NCBI RefSeq assembly: GCF_024055575.1
Contig: NZ_JAMXOE010000009.1
Span: forward strand, 124,001 to 188,000
DNA: 64,000 bases
Direction: 5' to 3'
Origin: Mucilaginibacter flavidus
GTDB taxonomy: Bacteria; Bacteroidota; Bacteroidia; Sphingobacteriales; Sphingobacteriaceae
Part shown: positions 27,216 through 35,772 of the stretch, piece by piece
Layout of the letters: every line of letters starts with the position of its first letter
Numbering within the stretch: the first letter of the stretch is position 1
The notes under the pieces: model-generated
What the model was told of the DNA's origin: nothing
Database searches by the model: none
Seen by the model: only the letters and a program-made list of their open reading frames with translations
Program-made: the position numbers and the translations under genes

Positions 27216-27478
27216 TGGATCAAAAAGAAGCCTTTGAGAAAGCAGTAGCTGTCAGCAAAACATTACAAACTAAACCTGATAACGAAACACTTTTACGCCT
27301 ATACAGCTTATACAAACAAGCAACCGAAGGTGACATCAACATCGCGCCACCCGGCATGTTTGATTTTGTGGCCAAGGCAAAATATGATGCCTGGTTAAAA
27401 CTTAGTGGACTTGGTACAGCTGATGCCATGCAGCAATACATTAACCTGGTGGCCCAATTATCCAGGAAAATCGATTAA
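27215..27478 (+). CDS. Acyl-CoA-binding protein (ACBP)
   Basis: An 87-residue four-helix ACBP. The ligand-binding signature is clear: LLRLYSLYKQATEGD, PGMFDFVAKAKYDAW and a final helix AMQQYINLV. It matches the usual ACBP length of about 86-90 residues. ACBPs are abundant in eukaryotes and present in only part of the bacteria. Here it overlaps the thioesterase gene by one base and closes the first beta-oxidation operon. Role: buffering and delivery of long-chain acyl-CoA in the cytoplasm. Confidence 0.95.
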   Translation: MDQKEAFEKAVAVSKTLQTKPDNETLLRLYSLYKQATEGDINIAPPGMFDFVAKAKYDAWLKLSGLGTADAMQQYINLVAQLSRKID

Positions 27479-27487
27479 AATCAAACA

Positions 27488-27523
27488 TCCGAGTTTTTGA
27501 CAAATGTTTCCGCCATATAGCCC
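27488..27523 (+). promoter_or_regulatory. AraC-type operator, copy 3 (DUF2147-fadN operon)
   Basis: TCCG at 27488-27491 and at 27509-27512, again 21 bp apart, with shared GTTTTTGAC-like centre bases and AGCCC ending at 27523. About 20 of the 25 core bases match copies 1 and 2. It begins 10 bp after the ACBP stop, so the second operon can be controlled separately from read-through of the first. Confidence 0.7.
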
Positions 27524-27546
27524 TTATTATCCCCGGTACTTTTAAG

Positions 27547-27554
27547 TAAGTTTG
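27547..27554 (+). promoter_or_regulatory. -7 box of the DUF2147-fadN operon (predicted)
   Basis: TAAGTTTG is an exact match to the Bacteroidota consensus TAnnTTTG. It lies 24 bp downstream of operator copy 3, the same spacing as at copies 1 and 2. No good -33 TTTG is present, as expected of an activator-dependent promoter. The predicted leader is about 140 nt. Confidence 0.55.
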
Positions 27555-27700
27555 TTATATAACCAATACTAAATTATTTATCTCTTCGGGTAATTTATTC
27601 GTTGAATCAACGGGCTATTGCTTTATGTTTATTAGGTACCGTTAGGCCGGTAAATTTTCATTGGTTAAGAAAGCAGTTAATTATTTTAATACTTAGTGAA

Positions 27701-28150
27701 ATGACGATATTAAAAAAACACTTTATCCGGGCGGCATTTTTTGCTTTTGCTTTCTTTTCAGTATCCATAGCGAAAGCCCAAACCGACCAGGTAGAAGGAT
27801 TGTGGTACAACGATGTTAAAAGCGGGAAAATATTGATCACAAAGTCAAGTGACGGGAAGTTCTATGGCAAAGTGGTATGGCTTAAAGAACCACTAAAAAA
27901 CGGGAAGCCCAAAGTGGATGAGCTCAATGCCGATCCCAAATTACGCAGCAGGCCAAGGCTGGGCTTACAGGTTTTATCGGGTTTTGTAAAAGACGGCGAT
28001 ACAAGGTATACCGATGGCACAATTTACGATCCGTTAAATGGCAAAACCTACTCCTGTAACATGACTTATAAAGGCCAAACCCTGGCGATACGCGGCTATA
28101 TAGGAATCTCACTTTTTGGAAGGACGACGATCTGGTCGCGCGCAGAATAA
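27701..28150 (+). CDS. DUF2147 secreted protein
   Basis: A 149-residue protein with signal peptide MTILKKHFIRAAFFAFAFFS to about AKAQ. The mature part shows the DUF2147 pattern: VEGLWYNDVKSGKILI, FYGKVVWL, GLQVLSGF, DGTIYDPLNGKTYSCNM and a closing LAIRGYIGISLFGRTTIW. The family is a small periplasmic or secreted beta-barrel-like fold of unknown function. The frame extends to a TTG at 27602, but ATG 27701 gives the proper signal peptide. It is the first gene behind operator copy 3 and lies 34 bp before fadN. Inference: a lipocalin-like role in carrying fatty acids across the periplasm would fit, but nothing in the sequence proves ligand binding. Confidence 0.88.
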   Translation: MTILKKHFIRAAFFAFAFFSVSIAKAQTDQVEGLWYNDVKSGKILITKSSDGKFYGKVVWLKEPLKNGKPKVDELNADPKLRSRPRLGLQVLSGFVKDGDTRYTDGTIYDPLNGKTYSCNMTYKGQTLAIRGYIGISLFGRTTIWSRAE

Positions 28151-28184
28151 TGACCATGAAATTTTAACAAGCATAATTACTAGA

Positions 28185-30566
28185 ATGGATGCTAAACGAA
28201 TAATAAAAAAGGTAGCAGTATTAGGTTCCGGTGTAATGGGTAGCCGTATTGCCTGCCATTTTGCAAATATCGGTGTGCAGGTACTGTTGTTTGATATTGT
28301 ACCTGAAAATGCTGCAGAAGGTAACAAAGCTGCAAGGAATAAAATAGTTAACGACGCGCTGGATTTTGCGATAAAGTCAAACCCTTCGCCGTTATACCTT
28401 AAATCCTTTGCAAGGCGCATCACTACCGGGAACTTTACTGACGATATTTCTAAAATTTCCGATTGTGATTGGATCATCGAGGTTGTGGTGGAACGCCTGG
28501 ACATTAAGCAAAAAGTATTTGAAAGCGTAGAAAAATATCGCAAACCGGGCACACTGATTACCTCAAATACGTCAGGCATACCAATCCACCTCATGGCCGA
28601 AGGACGCAGCGACGATTTTAAAAAGAATTTTTGCGGAAGCCACTTTTTTAACCCGCCCAGATATTTAAAACTACTGGAGATAATTCCCACAAAAGATACC
28701 TTACCTGGCGTGGTTAATTTCCTGATGGATTATGGCGATAAATTCCTCGGTAAAACAACAGTGCTGGCAAAAGATACCCCCGCCTTTATCGGTAACCGCA
28801 TTGGTGTGTTCAGTATCATGAGCCTGCTGCATTATGTAAATAAAACCGGGTTGACTGTAGAGGAAGTGGATAAACTAACAGGTCCTGTTATCGGCCACCC
28901 TAAGTCAGCGACATTTCGTACCAATGACGTAGTCGGCCTGGATACCATGGTGCACGTTGCCAACGGGTTGTTTAAAAATGCGCCGGATGACGAAGCGAAT
29001 GAACTCTTCGAAATCCCCGGTTTTGTAAAAGACATGGTTAAAAACAACTGGCTGGGCAGCAAAACGGGACAGGGCTTTTATAAAAAGGAAAAAGTTGACG
29101 GGGTAAACCAGTTTTATGCACTTGACCTGAAATCGCTCGACTATAAACCATCCCAAAAAGTAAAGTTTGCGGCTTTAGAAGCGACTAAAGCGGTTGAAAA
29201 GCTGGAGGATAGGCTAAAGATTCTTTTCGCTGCCAAAGATAAAGCAGGCGATTTTTACCGGGCAACTTTTTACCAGCTCTTTGCTTATTCCAGCAAGCGT
29301 ATTCCTGAAATTGCCGATGAGTTCTTTAAAATAGATGCTGCTATGAATGCCGGTTTTGGCTGGGAAATGGGTCCGTTTGAAAAGTGGGATGCGCTGGGAG
29401 TTGAAAATACGTTGAAAGACATGGAAGCCAGCGCTAACAAACCGGCGCAGTGGGTTTACGAAATGCTTGAAACGGGAGCCAAAAGCTTTTATAAAGTTGA
29501 GGATGGCAAACGTATGTATTACGACATCGCATCAAGGGGCTATAAAGTTATCCCCGGGACGGAGAACTATATCTTGCTGAAAAACCTCGGCAAAGACAAA
29601 ATAATATGGAAAAACAGCGGGACCACTATTACCGATATCGGCGATGGTATTCTCAACCTGGAGTTCCATACTAAAATGAATACCATTGGCGGTGAGGTGA
29701 TTGAAGGTATTAACAAAGCGATTATGTTGGCAGAAGCTAACTATAAAGGGCTGGTAATTTCAAATGAGGGGGCCAATTTTAGCGCAGGTGCTAATGTTGG
29801 GATGATATTTATGATGGCGGTTGACCAGGAGTTTGATGAGCTTAATATGGTGGTCAAGACCTTTCAGAACGCGATGATGCGCTTGCGTTATTCGTCAATA
29901 CCGGTTGTTGCAGCCCCTCATCAAATGGCATTAGGCGGCGGTTGCGAAATATGCCTTCATGCGGATAAAGTAGTGGCCCATGCAGAATTATATATGGGCC
30001 TCGTTGAGTTTGGAGTGGGTTTGATTCCTGGCGGCGGTGGAACAAAGGAGTTTGCCGTTCGTCTGTCAGATGAATTGCAGGAGGGTGATATAGAATTAAA
30101 TAATTTCAGGGAACGATTTTTAACTATCGGACAGGCAAAAGTTTCCACTTCTGCTTATGAGGCCTTTGAATATGGCTATCTAAAAAAAGGACGGGATGTG
30201 GTAGTAGTATCACAAAACAGGCTGCTTGCAGAAGCAAAACAGCATTGTTTGCAGCTGGCCAATGAAGGCTATGTGCAACCGCTTCAACGAACTGACATCA
30301 AAGTTTTAGGCAAGCAGGCTCTTGGTTTAGCTTACGTGGGCGCCAACACCATGTACAGCGGTAATTACATAAGCGAGCATGATGTAAAGATATCCCAAAA
30401 ACTAGGCTTTGTGCTCTCGGGCGGAGACCTGTCGCAGCCGTCTTTAGTTAGCGAGTCGTACCTGCTTGATCTCGAAAGGGAGGCGTTTCTTGCGCTTTGT
30501 ACCGAAAAGAAAACACTTGAGCGCATTCAATCCATTTTAACCGGTGGTAAAGTACTAAGAAACTGA
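28185..30566 (+). CDS. fadN: 3-hydroxyacyl-CoA dehydrogenase / enoyl-CoA hydratase (FadN-type)
   Basis: A 793-residue bifunctional enzyme for hydration of 2-enoyl-CoA and oxidation of 3-hydroxyacyl-CoA. Domain order is dehydrogenase first: Rossmann VAVLGSGVMGSRIA (about 10-24), FCGSHFFNPPRYLKLLEII, and the C-terminal dehydrogenase part with GPVIGHPKSATFRTNDVVGLD. The crotonase domain follows at about 500-700 (LVISNEGANFSAGANV, MALGGGCEICLHAD, GLVEFGVGLIPGGGG). This is the order of Bacillus FadN and the reverse of Escherichia FadB. The start ATG 28185 was chosen because it begins at the Rossmann fold; the longer frame overlaps the DUF2147 gene. The thiolase gene follows 29 bp downstream. Confidence 0.93.
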   Translation: MDAKRIIKKVAVLGSGVMGSRIACHFANIGVQVLLFDIVPENAAEGNKAARNKIVNDALDFAIKSNPSPLYLKSFARRITTGNFTDDISKISDCDWIIEVVVERLDIKQKVFESVEKYRKPGTLITSNTSGIPIHLMAEGRSDDFKKNFCGSHFFNPPRYLKLLEIIPTKDTLPGVVNFLMDYGDKFLGKTTVLAKDTPAFIGNRIGVFSIMSLLHYVNKTGLTVEEVDKLTGPVIGHPKSATFRTNDVVGLDTMVHVANGLFKNAPDDEANELFEIPGFVKDMVKNNWLGSKTGQGFYKKEKVDGVNQFYALDLKSLDYKPSQKVKFAALEATKAVEKLEDRLKILFAAKDKAGDFYRATFYQLFAYSSKRIPEIADEFFKIDAAMNAGFGWEMGPFEKWDALGVENTLKDMEASANKPAQWVYEMLETGAKSFYKVEDGKRMYYDIASRGYKVIPGTENYILLKNLGKDKIIWKNSGTTITDIGDGILNLEFHTKMNTIGGEVIEGINKAIMLAEANYKGLVISNEGANFSAGANVGMIFMMAVDQEFDELNMVVKTFQNAMMRLRYSSIPVVAAPHQMALGGGCEICLHADKVVAHAELYMGLVEFGVGLIPGGGGTKEFAVRLSDELQEGDIELNNFRERFLTIGQAKVSTSAYEAFEYGYLKKGRDVVVVSQNRLLAEAKQHCLQLANEGYVQPLQRTDIKVLGKQALGLAYVGANTMYSGNYISEHDVKISQKLGFVLSGGDLSQPSLVSESYLLDLEREAFLALCTEKKTLERIQSILTGGKVLRN

Positions 30567-30595
30567 TTTTAATAAAACTAACTGAAAGCAAACAG

Positions 30596-31771
30596 ATGAA
30601 TGCATATATAGTTGCAGGTAGCCGCAGCGCTATCGGAAAGGCTAACCGCGGAGGATTCAGGTTTACCAGGCCCGATACGCTAGCCGCGGATGTCATCAAA
30701 CATCTTTTAACATTGGTGCCCAATGTCGATAAAGAGCAAATTGATGATGTAATTGTGGGTAACGCTACCCCCGAAGCCGAACAAGGCTTAAATGTGGGCC
30801 GCCTCATCTCTTTAATGGCATTGGATACTGATAAAGTACCCGGGATGACAGTGAACCGATATTGTGCATCAGGCTTAGAAACCATTGCTATCGCCTCTGC
30901 CAAAATTCACAGCGGAATTGCCGATTGCATTATTGCAGGCGGTGTGGAAAGCATGAGCCTGCTGCCAATGGGCGGCTGGCGTATTGTACCCAATGCAGAT
31001 ATAGCCCTTGCACACCCCGATTATTACTGGGGAATGGGTTTAACGGCAGAAGCTGTTGCAAAAGAATACCAAATCGGTAGAGAAGAGCAGGATCAGTTCG
31101 CTTTTAATTCGCACCAAAAAGCTATTAAGGCGATCACTGCTGGGAAATTTAAAGAGGAAATAGTGCCGGTAAACATTACCGAAACCTACGTAGACGAGAC
31201 CGGCAAAAAAAAGAAAAGGGAGTTTAAAGTAGATACGGACGAAGGCCCGCGAAGTGACACTTCATTAGAAGTTCTTGCTAAACTGAAGCCAGTCTTTAAC
31301 GCCAAAGGCGTAGTAACCGCGGGTAATTCATCACAAACAAGTGACGGTGCTGCTTTTGTAATGGTTGTAAGCGAAAAATTTTTAAAACAAAATAACCTGA
31401 AGCCTATTGCTCGATTGGTTAATTATGCCGTTGCGGGCGTGCCTCCGCGTATAATGGGGATCGGCCCGCTTGTGGCCATCCCAAAAGTATTGAAAGCCGC
31501 GGGGCTAAAACAACAGGACATTGACTTGATTGAGCTAAATGAGGCTTTCGCTTCCCAGTCCCTTGCAATAATAAAAGGCCTGGGTCTGGATCCGGAAGTT
31601 GTTAATGTAAACGGGGGCGCAATTGCTTTAGGCCATCCGCTTGGATGTACCGGGGCAAAGCTTTCCGTACAACTTTTTAATGAACTAAAACGCAGGGATA
31701 AAAAATATGGCATGGTTACTATGTGCGTGGGTACCGGCCAGGGGGCTGCGGGCATATTTGAACTATTATAA
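30596..31771 (+). CDS. fadA: Acetyl-CoA acyltransferase (3-ketoacyl-CoA thiolase)
   Basis: A 391-residue thiolase catalysing CoA-dependent cleavage of 3-ketoacyl-CoA. The nucleophile is C90 in VNRYCASGLE. The active-site His lies in ALGHPLGCTGAK, and the second Cys in MCVGTGQGAAGIFE near the C-terminus. Length and motifs are those of degradative thiolase I/II enzymes. It lies between fadN and the acyl-CoA ligase gene in the same operon, as in fadNA arrangements. Confidence 0.94.
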   Translation: MNAYIVAGSRSAIGKANRGGFRFTRPDTLAADVIKHLLTLVPNVDKEQIDDVIVGNATPEAEQGLNVGRLISLMALDTDKVPGMTVNRYCASGLETIAIASAKIHSGIADCIIAGGVESMSLLPMGGWRIVPNADIALAHPDYYWGMGLTAEAVAKEYQIGREEQDQFAFNSHQKAIKAITAGKFKEEIVPVNITETYVDETGKKKKREFKVDTDEGPRSDTSLEVLAKLKPVFNAKGVVTAGNSSQTSDGAAFVMVVSEKFLKQNNLKPIARLVNYAVAGVPPRIMGIGPLVAIPKVLKAAGLKQQDIDLIELNEAFASQSLAIIKGLGLDPEVVNVNGGAIALGHPLGCTGAKLSVQLFNELKRRDKKYGMVTMCVGTGQGAAGIFELL

Positions 31772-31820
31772 TCTTGGATTTCAGGCGATAGTTAATTGAT
31801 AACAAAGTATTTAACGAGCA

Positions 31821-33644
31821 ATGGCAACACCGGAAAAAGCCCTTAGATTATTCGATTGCATGGCGATGCAGGCAAAAGAACCCAGGCCTGATCTTTTAAA
31901 TGCTAAAGTAAACGGCGTTTGGCAGTCATATAGCACCCAACAAGTGCATGACATGACTTGCCGGCTGGCTGTTGCGTTGTTGAAATCAGGCATTTCCTCA
32001 GGGGATGGCTCAGTAGAGGGCCGGGATAAGATAGGATTGATCAGCAACGGGAGGCCAGAGTGGATAATTACCGACTTGGCTGTACAACAAACCGGCGCTG
32101 TTTTGGTGCCCTTATATCCGAACACCAACGCAAAGGAGATTGAACAGATCTTGATTGAAGCGGAAGTCAAGGTTATGTTTATCAGCAATAAAGAATTGTA
32201 TGAAAAGGTAAGCAGTATCCGTAACAACATCCCTTCGTTAAAGGCAATTTATACTTTCGATCAATTAGACGGGTGCAGCAACTGGTCGGAATTGCTAAAG
32301 CCGGTTACAGAGGATGACCGCCTGAATTTATCGAAAATAAGTGACCATATCACCGAAGATGACATTACCACTATCATATACACCTCGGGCACTACGGGAA
32401 GGCCCAAAGGGGTGATGCTTACCCATAAAAATATTTTAAGTAATGCCATGGCTTCGGGCGATGTGCTTGAGCAAATCCCGATAGATAACAAGAGGGCATT
32501 TAGCTTTTTGCCGGTCAACCACATTTTTGAAAAAATGTGTTCTTATATCTACCTTTTCTTCGGCTTTTCGATCTATTACGCTGAGAGTATGGATACCATC
32601 GGGCAGAATATTAAAGAAGTGCACCCGTATATATTTACCGCTGTGCCCAGGGTACTTGAGAAGGTTTTTGAAAAGATTATTATTGAAGGTAAAAAACTAA
32701 CCGGGATAAAAAGCAAAATATTTTTATGGTCGATAAAGATTGGCGACCAGTTTGAAATCGGGAACAAAAGCATATGGTATCGCACCAAACTGGCTATTGT
32801 TGACAAACTGGTTTTTAGTAAGTGGCGCGCTGCGTTAGGCGGCAATGTAAAGGCCATCGTTGTCGGGAGCTCTGCCTGCCCCGTCAGGCTGGAAAGACTT
32901 TTTACAGCTGCAGGCATTGTTATTTTAGAAGGATACGGGCTTACAGAAACGTCGCCGGTGATTTCCGTAAACCAATATTTACCTGAGAAAAGAAAGTTTG
33001 GGACTGTCGGTCCATTATTGACTGGGGTGCAGGTGAAAATTGCGGATGATGGCGAAATATTGTGCAAAGGGCCCAATGTAATGCCCGGCTATTATAAAAA
33101 TCAGGAGCTTACCGCCGAAGTACTGCATGATGGATGGTTTTGTACCGGCGATATTGGCGAACTGGATAAAGATTCTTTTCTTAAAATAACCGACAGGAAA
33201 AAAGAGATTTTCAAAACCTCCGGTGGTAAATATGTAGCCCCGCTACCTATTGAAAATAAAATGAAGGAAAATTACTTTATAGAGCAGATGATGGTAGTTG
33301 GTGCCGGAAAGAAATTTGCTTCAGCGCTTATCGTACCTTCCTACGCTAATTTAAAACCATGGTGCAGGAAAAACAACGTCCCTGATGCATCAAACGAAGA
33401 AATGATTAAAGATAATCGTGTTATTGCGATGTACCAGTCAATTATTGATGGTTACAACCCGGAATTTAATCATGTAGAGCAAATCAAAAAATTCACTATG
33501 CTAACAAACGAATGGACGGTGGAGAGCGGAGAACTTACGCCTACCGGGAAAATGCGCCGCAAAATCATCACCGAAAAATATAATTCCAAAATAGAGGAGA
33601 TGTATGGTGATCAAACAGAATTAGTGTCAACCCCGGATAAATAA
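31821..33644 (+). CDS. fadD: Long-chain fatty acid-CoA ligase (AMP-forming)
   Basis: A 607-residue member of the ANL superfamily that activates fatty acids with ATP and CoA. The P-loop-like motif IIYTSGTTGRPKGVMLTHKN is at about residues 184-203. EGYGLTETSPV, DGWFCTGDIGELD and LKITDRKKEIFKTSGGKYV follow, and the catalytic lysine region is GELTPTGKMRRKII near the C-terminus. The resemblance is to the long-chain acyl-CoA synthetase group (COG1022-like). The isomerase gene begins 4 bp after its stop. FadL-delivered fatty acids would be trapped by this enzyme. Confidence 0.92.
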   Translation: MATPEKALRLFDCMAMQAKEPRPDLLNAKVNGVWQSYSTQQVHDMTCRLAVALLKSGISSGDGSVEGRDKIGLISNGRPEWIITDLAVQQTGAVLVPLYPNTNAKEIEQILIEAEVKVMFISNKELYEKVSSIRNNIPSLKAIYTFDQLDGCSNWSELLKPVTEDDRLNLSKISDHITEDDITTIIYTSGTTGRPKGVMLTHKNILSNAMASGDVLEQIPIDNKRAFSFLPVNHIFEKMCSYIYLFFGFSIYYAESMDTIGQNIKEVHPYIFTAVPRVLEKVFEKIIIEGKKLTGIKSKIFLWSIKIGDQFEIGNKSIWYRTKLAIVDKLVFSKWRAALGGNVKAIVVGSSACPVRLERLFTAAGIVILEGYGLTETSPVISVNQYLPEKRKFGTVGPLLTGVQVKIADDGEILCKGPNVMPGYYKNQELTAEVLHDGWFCTGDIGELDKDSFLKITDRKKEIFKTSGGKYVAPLPIENKMKENYFIEQMMVVGAGKKFASALIVPSYANLKPWCRKNNVPDASNEEMIKDNRVIAMYQSIIDGYNPEFNHVEQIKKFTMLTNEWTVESGELTPTGKMRRKIITEKYNSKIEEMYGDQTELVSTPDK

Positions 33645-33648
33645 ACTG

Positions 33649-34428
33649 ATGGAAACCATAGTAGTTACGATAAATGACCGGGTAGCGTCAATTACTTTAG
33701 ACAGGGGCAGGTCGAACCCAATAAATCACCAAATGGTAAAGGAATTGACTGCCTGTATAAAAGATATTGAAAAAGACGGCGACGTTGGCGGGTTAATATT
33801 AACAGGTAAGCAGGGCTTTTTTTCGTCAGGCGTTGATCTTATTGAAGTGTACGGTTATAACGAAGTACAGGTTAAATCGTTTTGGACTGATTTTTTTGAA
33901 CTCCAGCGCGTACTCATATCTTTTCAAAAGCCAATGGTAGCAGCCATTAGCGGCCATAGTCCGGCGGGGGGATGTGTTTTGGCCATTTGCTGCGATTACC
34001 GTTTAATGGCCGAAGGAGAATATATTATTGGCTTAAATGAAATCCCCGTTGGTATCATCGTTCCCGAAAGCGTATTTGAAGTTTATGCATTTTGGATTGG
34101 TAGACAAAAGGCTTATCAATACCTATTGGAGGGTAAACTTATCAACGTGAACCAGGCACTAAAAACCGGGCTAATAGACGAAGTTTGCCCGGCTGACAGC
34201 CTGCTTTTCCAGGCAGAAAAAAAGGTAAGAACCTATATGCAGTTTAACCCGGTAACATGGAGTCAAAGCAAATTAAACTTGCGAAGTAAATTGATCGGCC
34301 ATATAAACAAAGATCAAAGCACAACGATCGATCAGATGCTTACACAATGGTGGGCGCCCGAAACAAGGGCTGGTTTGGAAATGATCATTCAAAATTTAAA
34401 GTCAAAGGCCAGTTCGGTGAAAAACTAA
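33649..34428 (+). CDS. Delta3,delta2-enoyl-CoA isomerase (ECI1-like crotonase)
   Basis: A 259-residue crotonase-fold protein. Oxyanion-hole segments are FFSSGVDLIEV and GHSPAGGCVLAICCDYR. The segment IIGLNEIPVGIIVPE matches the mitochondrial ECI1 pattern GLNE-x3-GII-x-P, where the Glu is the isomerase base. Hydratases normally carry a second Glu in a GG-TQRL context, which is absent here. It is therefore more likely the isomerase that moves cis-3 double bonds to trans-2 during oxidation of unsaturated fatty acids than a second hydratase. It is followed by the dienoyl-CoA reductase gene, its usual functional partner. Confidence 0.85.
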   Translation: METIVVTINDRVASITLDRGRSNPINHQMVKELTACIKDIEKDGDVGGLILTGKQGFFSSGVDLIEVYGYNEVQVKSFWTDFFELQRVLISFQKPMVAAISGHSPAGGCVLAICCDYRLMAEGEYIIGLNEIPVGIIVPESVFEVYAFWIGRQKAYQYLLEGKLINVNQALKTGLIDEVCPADSLLFQAEKKVRTYMQFNPVTWSQSKLNLRSKLIGHINKDQSTTIDQMLTQWWAPETRAGLEMIIQNLKSKASSVKN

Positions 34429-34459
34429 TAAAAAGGTAAGGCCGGCAAATATAATCACG

Positions 34460-35350
34460 ATGGAACAAACACAGGGACTTGCAGAAGGCATGTTGAAGGA
34501 TGATGCCTTAAAGGGAAAAACCATTATTATTACAGGTGGTGGCACAGGTCTTGGGAAAGCAATGGGCACTTACTTTTTAAAACTTGGCGCCAATTTAGTT
34601 ATTACCAGCCGCAAACTTGAAGTTTTAAAACAGGCCGCTGCCGAAATGGAAGCGGACACCGGCGGAAAAGTGATGGCCATATCATGCGATGTTAGAAAAT
34701 ATGAAGAAGTTGAAAACATGCTGGCAGCAGCTGTTAACACTTTCGGCAAAGTTGATGTATTGTTAAATAATGCGGCGGGTAATTTTATTTCTCCAACAGA
34801 GCGTTTATCCGCAAATGCCTTTTCGGCTATAATTGATATCGTACTAAAAGGCTCGGTGAATTGCGCGCTTGCTTTGGGGAAGTACTGGATTAAAGAAAAA
34901 ATACCTGGTAACATTCTTAATATCGTTACCACATACGCTTTTACCGGGTCTGCTTATGTAGTTCCATCAGCCTGCGCTAAAGGCGGGGTACTCGCCATGA
35001 CGAGATCGCTGGCCGTAGAATGGGGACGCCATGGTATTCGCTGTAATGCAATTGCCCCGGGACCGTTCCCAACTAAAGGAGCATGGGAACGCCTGCTACC
35101 TGGTGCGATGGCCGAAAAATTTGATTTTAAAAATAAAGTCCCCCTGAAAAGGGTAGGAGAACACCAGGAATTAGCAAATCTCGCCGCTTTCCTCGTCTCC
35201 GATTTTTCGGGGTATATTAACGGTGACGTAATTACTATTGACGGGGGTGAATGGCTACAGGGCGCGGGACAGTTTAACGCGCTGGAAATGGTGCCGGACG
35301 CCATGTGGGACAATATTGAGAAGGCAACCAGAAGTGCCTCTCATTCGTAA
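34460..35350 (+). CDS. 2,4-dienoyl-CoA reductase (DECR1-like SDR)
   Basis: A 296-residue short-chain dehydrogenase. The NADPH-binding motif is TGGGTGLGKAMG (about residues 25-36), with NNAAGNF at about 105. The active site differs from classical SDRs: instead of YxxxK there is TTYAFTG followed by VVPSACAKGGVLAMTRSLAVEWG. This matches mitochondrial DECR1, where Tyr, Ser and Lys come from these three places. The segment APGPFPTKGAWERL is also DECR1-like. It reduces 2,4-dienoyl-CoA from polyunsaturated chains, replacing the flavin-dependent FadH of enterobacteria. It is the last gene of the operon. Confidence 0.88.
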   Translation: MEQTQGLAEGMLKDDALKGKTIIITGGGTGLGKAMGTYFLKLGANLVITSRKLEVLKQAAAEMEADTGGKVMAISCDVRKYEEVENMLAAAVNTFGKVDVLLNNAAGNFISPTERLSANAFSAIIDIVLKGSVNCALALGKYWIKEKIPGNILNIVTTYAFTGSAYVVPSACAKGGVLAMTRSLAVEWGRHGIRCNAIAPGPFPTKGAWERLLPGAMAEKFDFKNKVPLKRVGEHQELANLAAFLVSDFSGYINGDVITIDGGEWLQGAGQFNALEMVPDAMWDNIEKATRSASHS

Positions 35351-35772
35351 TGGTTAGCCTTTATTTGATATACAATCGCAACAAATTCATATTGATCCGT
35401 TCTTGCCTGCAACCCGATTTAGCCAAGTCTGTATCTAAATTAAGTTTATAATAATTTATAAAAGGCTATTTATTTCCTGCTAATTGGAAAATGATTCGTG
35501 CTATTCGCCAAACATTAGATTTCAATGCCAGATACCCTCTTCTTTATTGCATAATTCAATACTTTTTGATAAGAATTTAATCCATCTTTTTCCAATAAAT
35601 GTCCATTGGCATTTTTTATTGTGTGGAGTAACTTCGACATACCAATTATCCCTTAAGATAATTAAATTCTTTAATTGACTAAGACGGCAAGTCGATATGA
35701 AACAATTATAACAGGCTTAGTTAAAAACGCTTATATTGAATTTCTGTGCTACACCGGATTTATAAATAATTT
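35351..35772. other. Gene-free interval before the sugar locus
   Basis: AT-rich, about 420 bp, with no credible reading frame, no strong terminator hairpin and no copy of the AraC operator. It must hold the 3' end of the fatty-acid operon transcript and the promoter of the GH2 gene. No consensus -7/-33 pair stood out. Confidence 0.4.

Noticed and set aside
27602..27700. TTG-initiated extension of the DUF2147 protein.
   Set aside because: It would bury the signal peptide behind 33 residues; ATG 27701 gives a normal signal.
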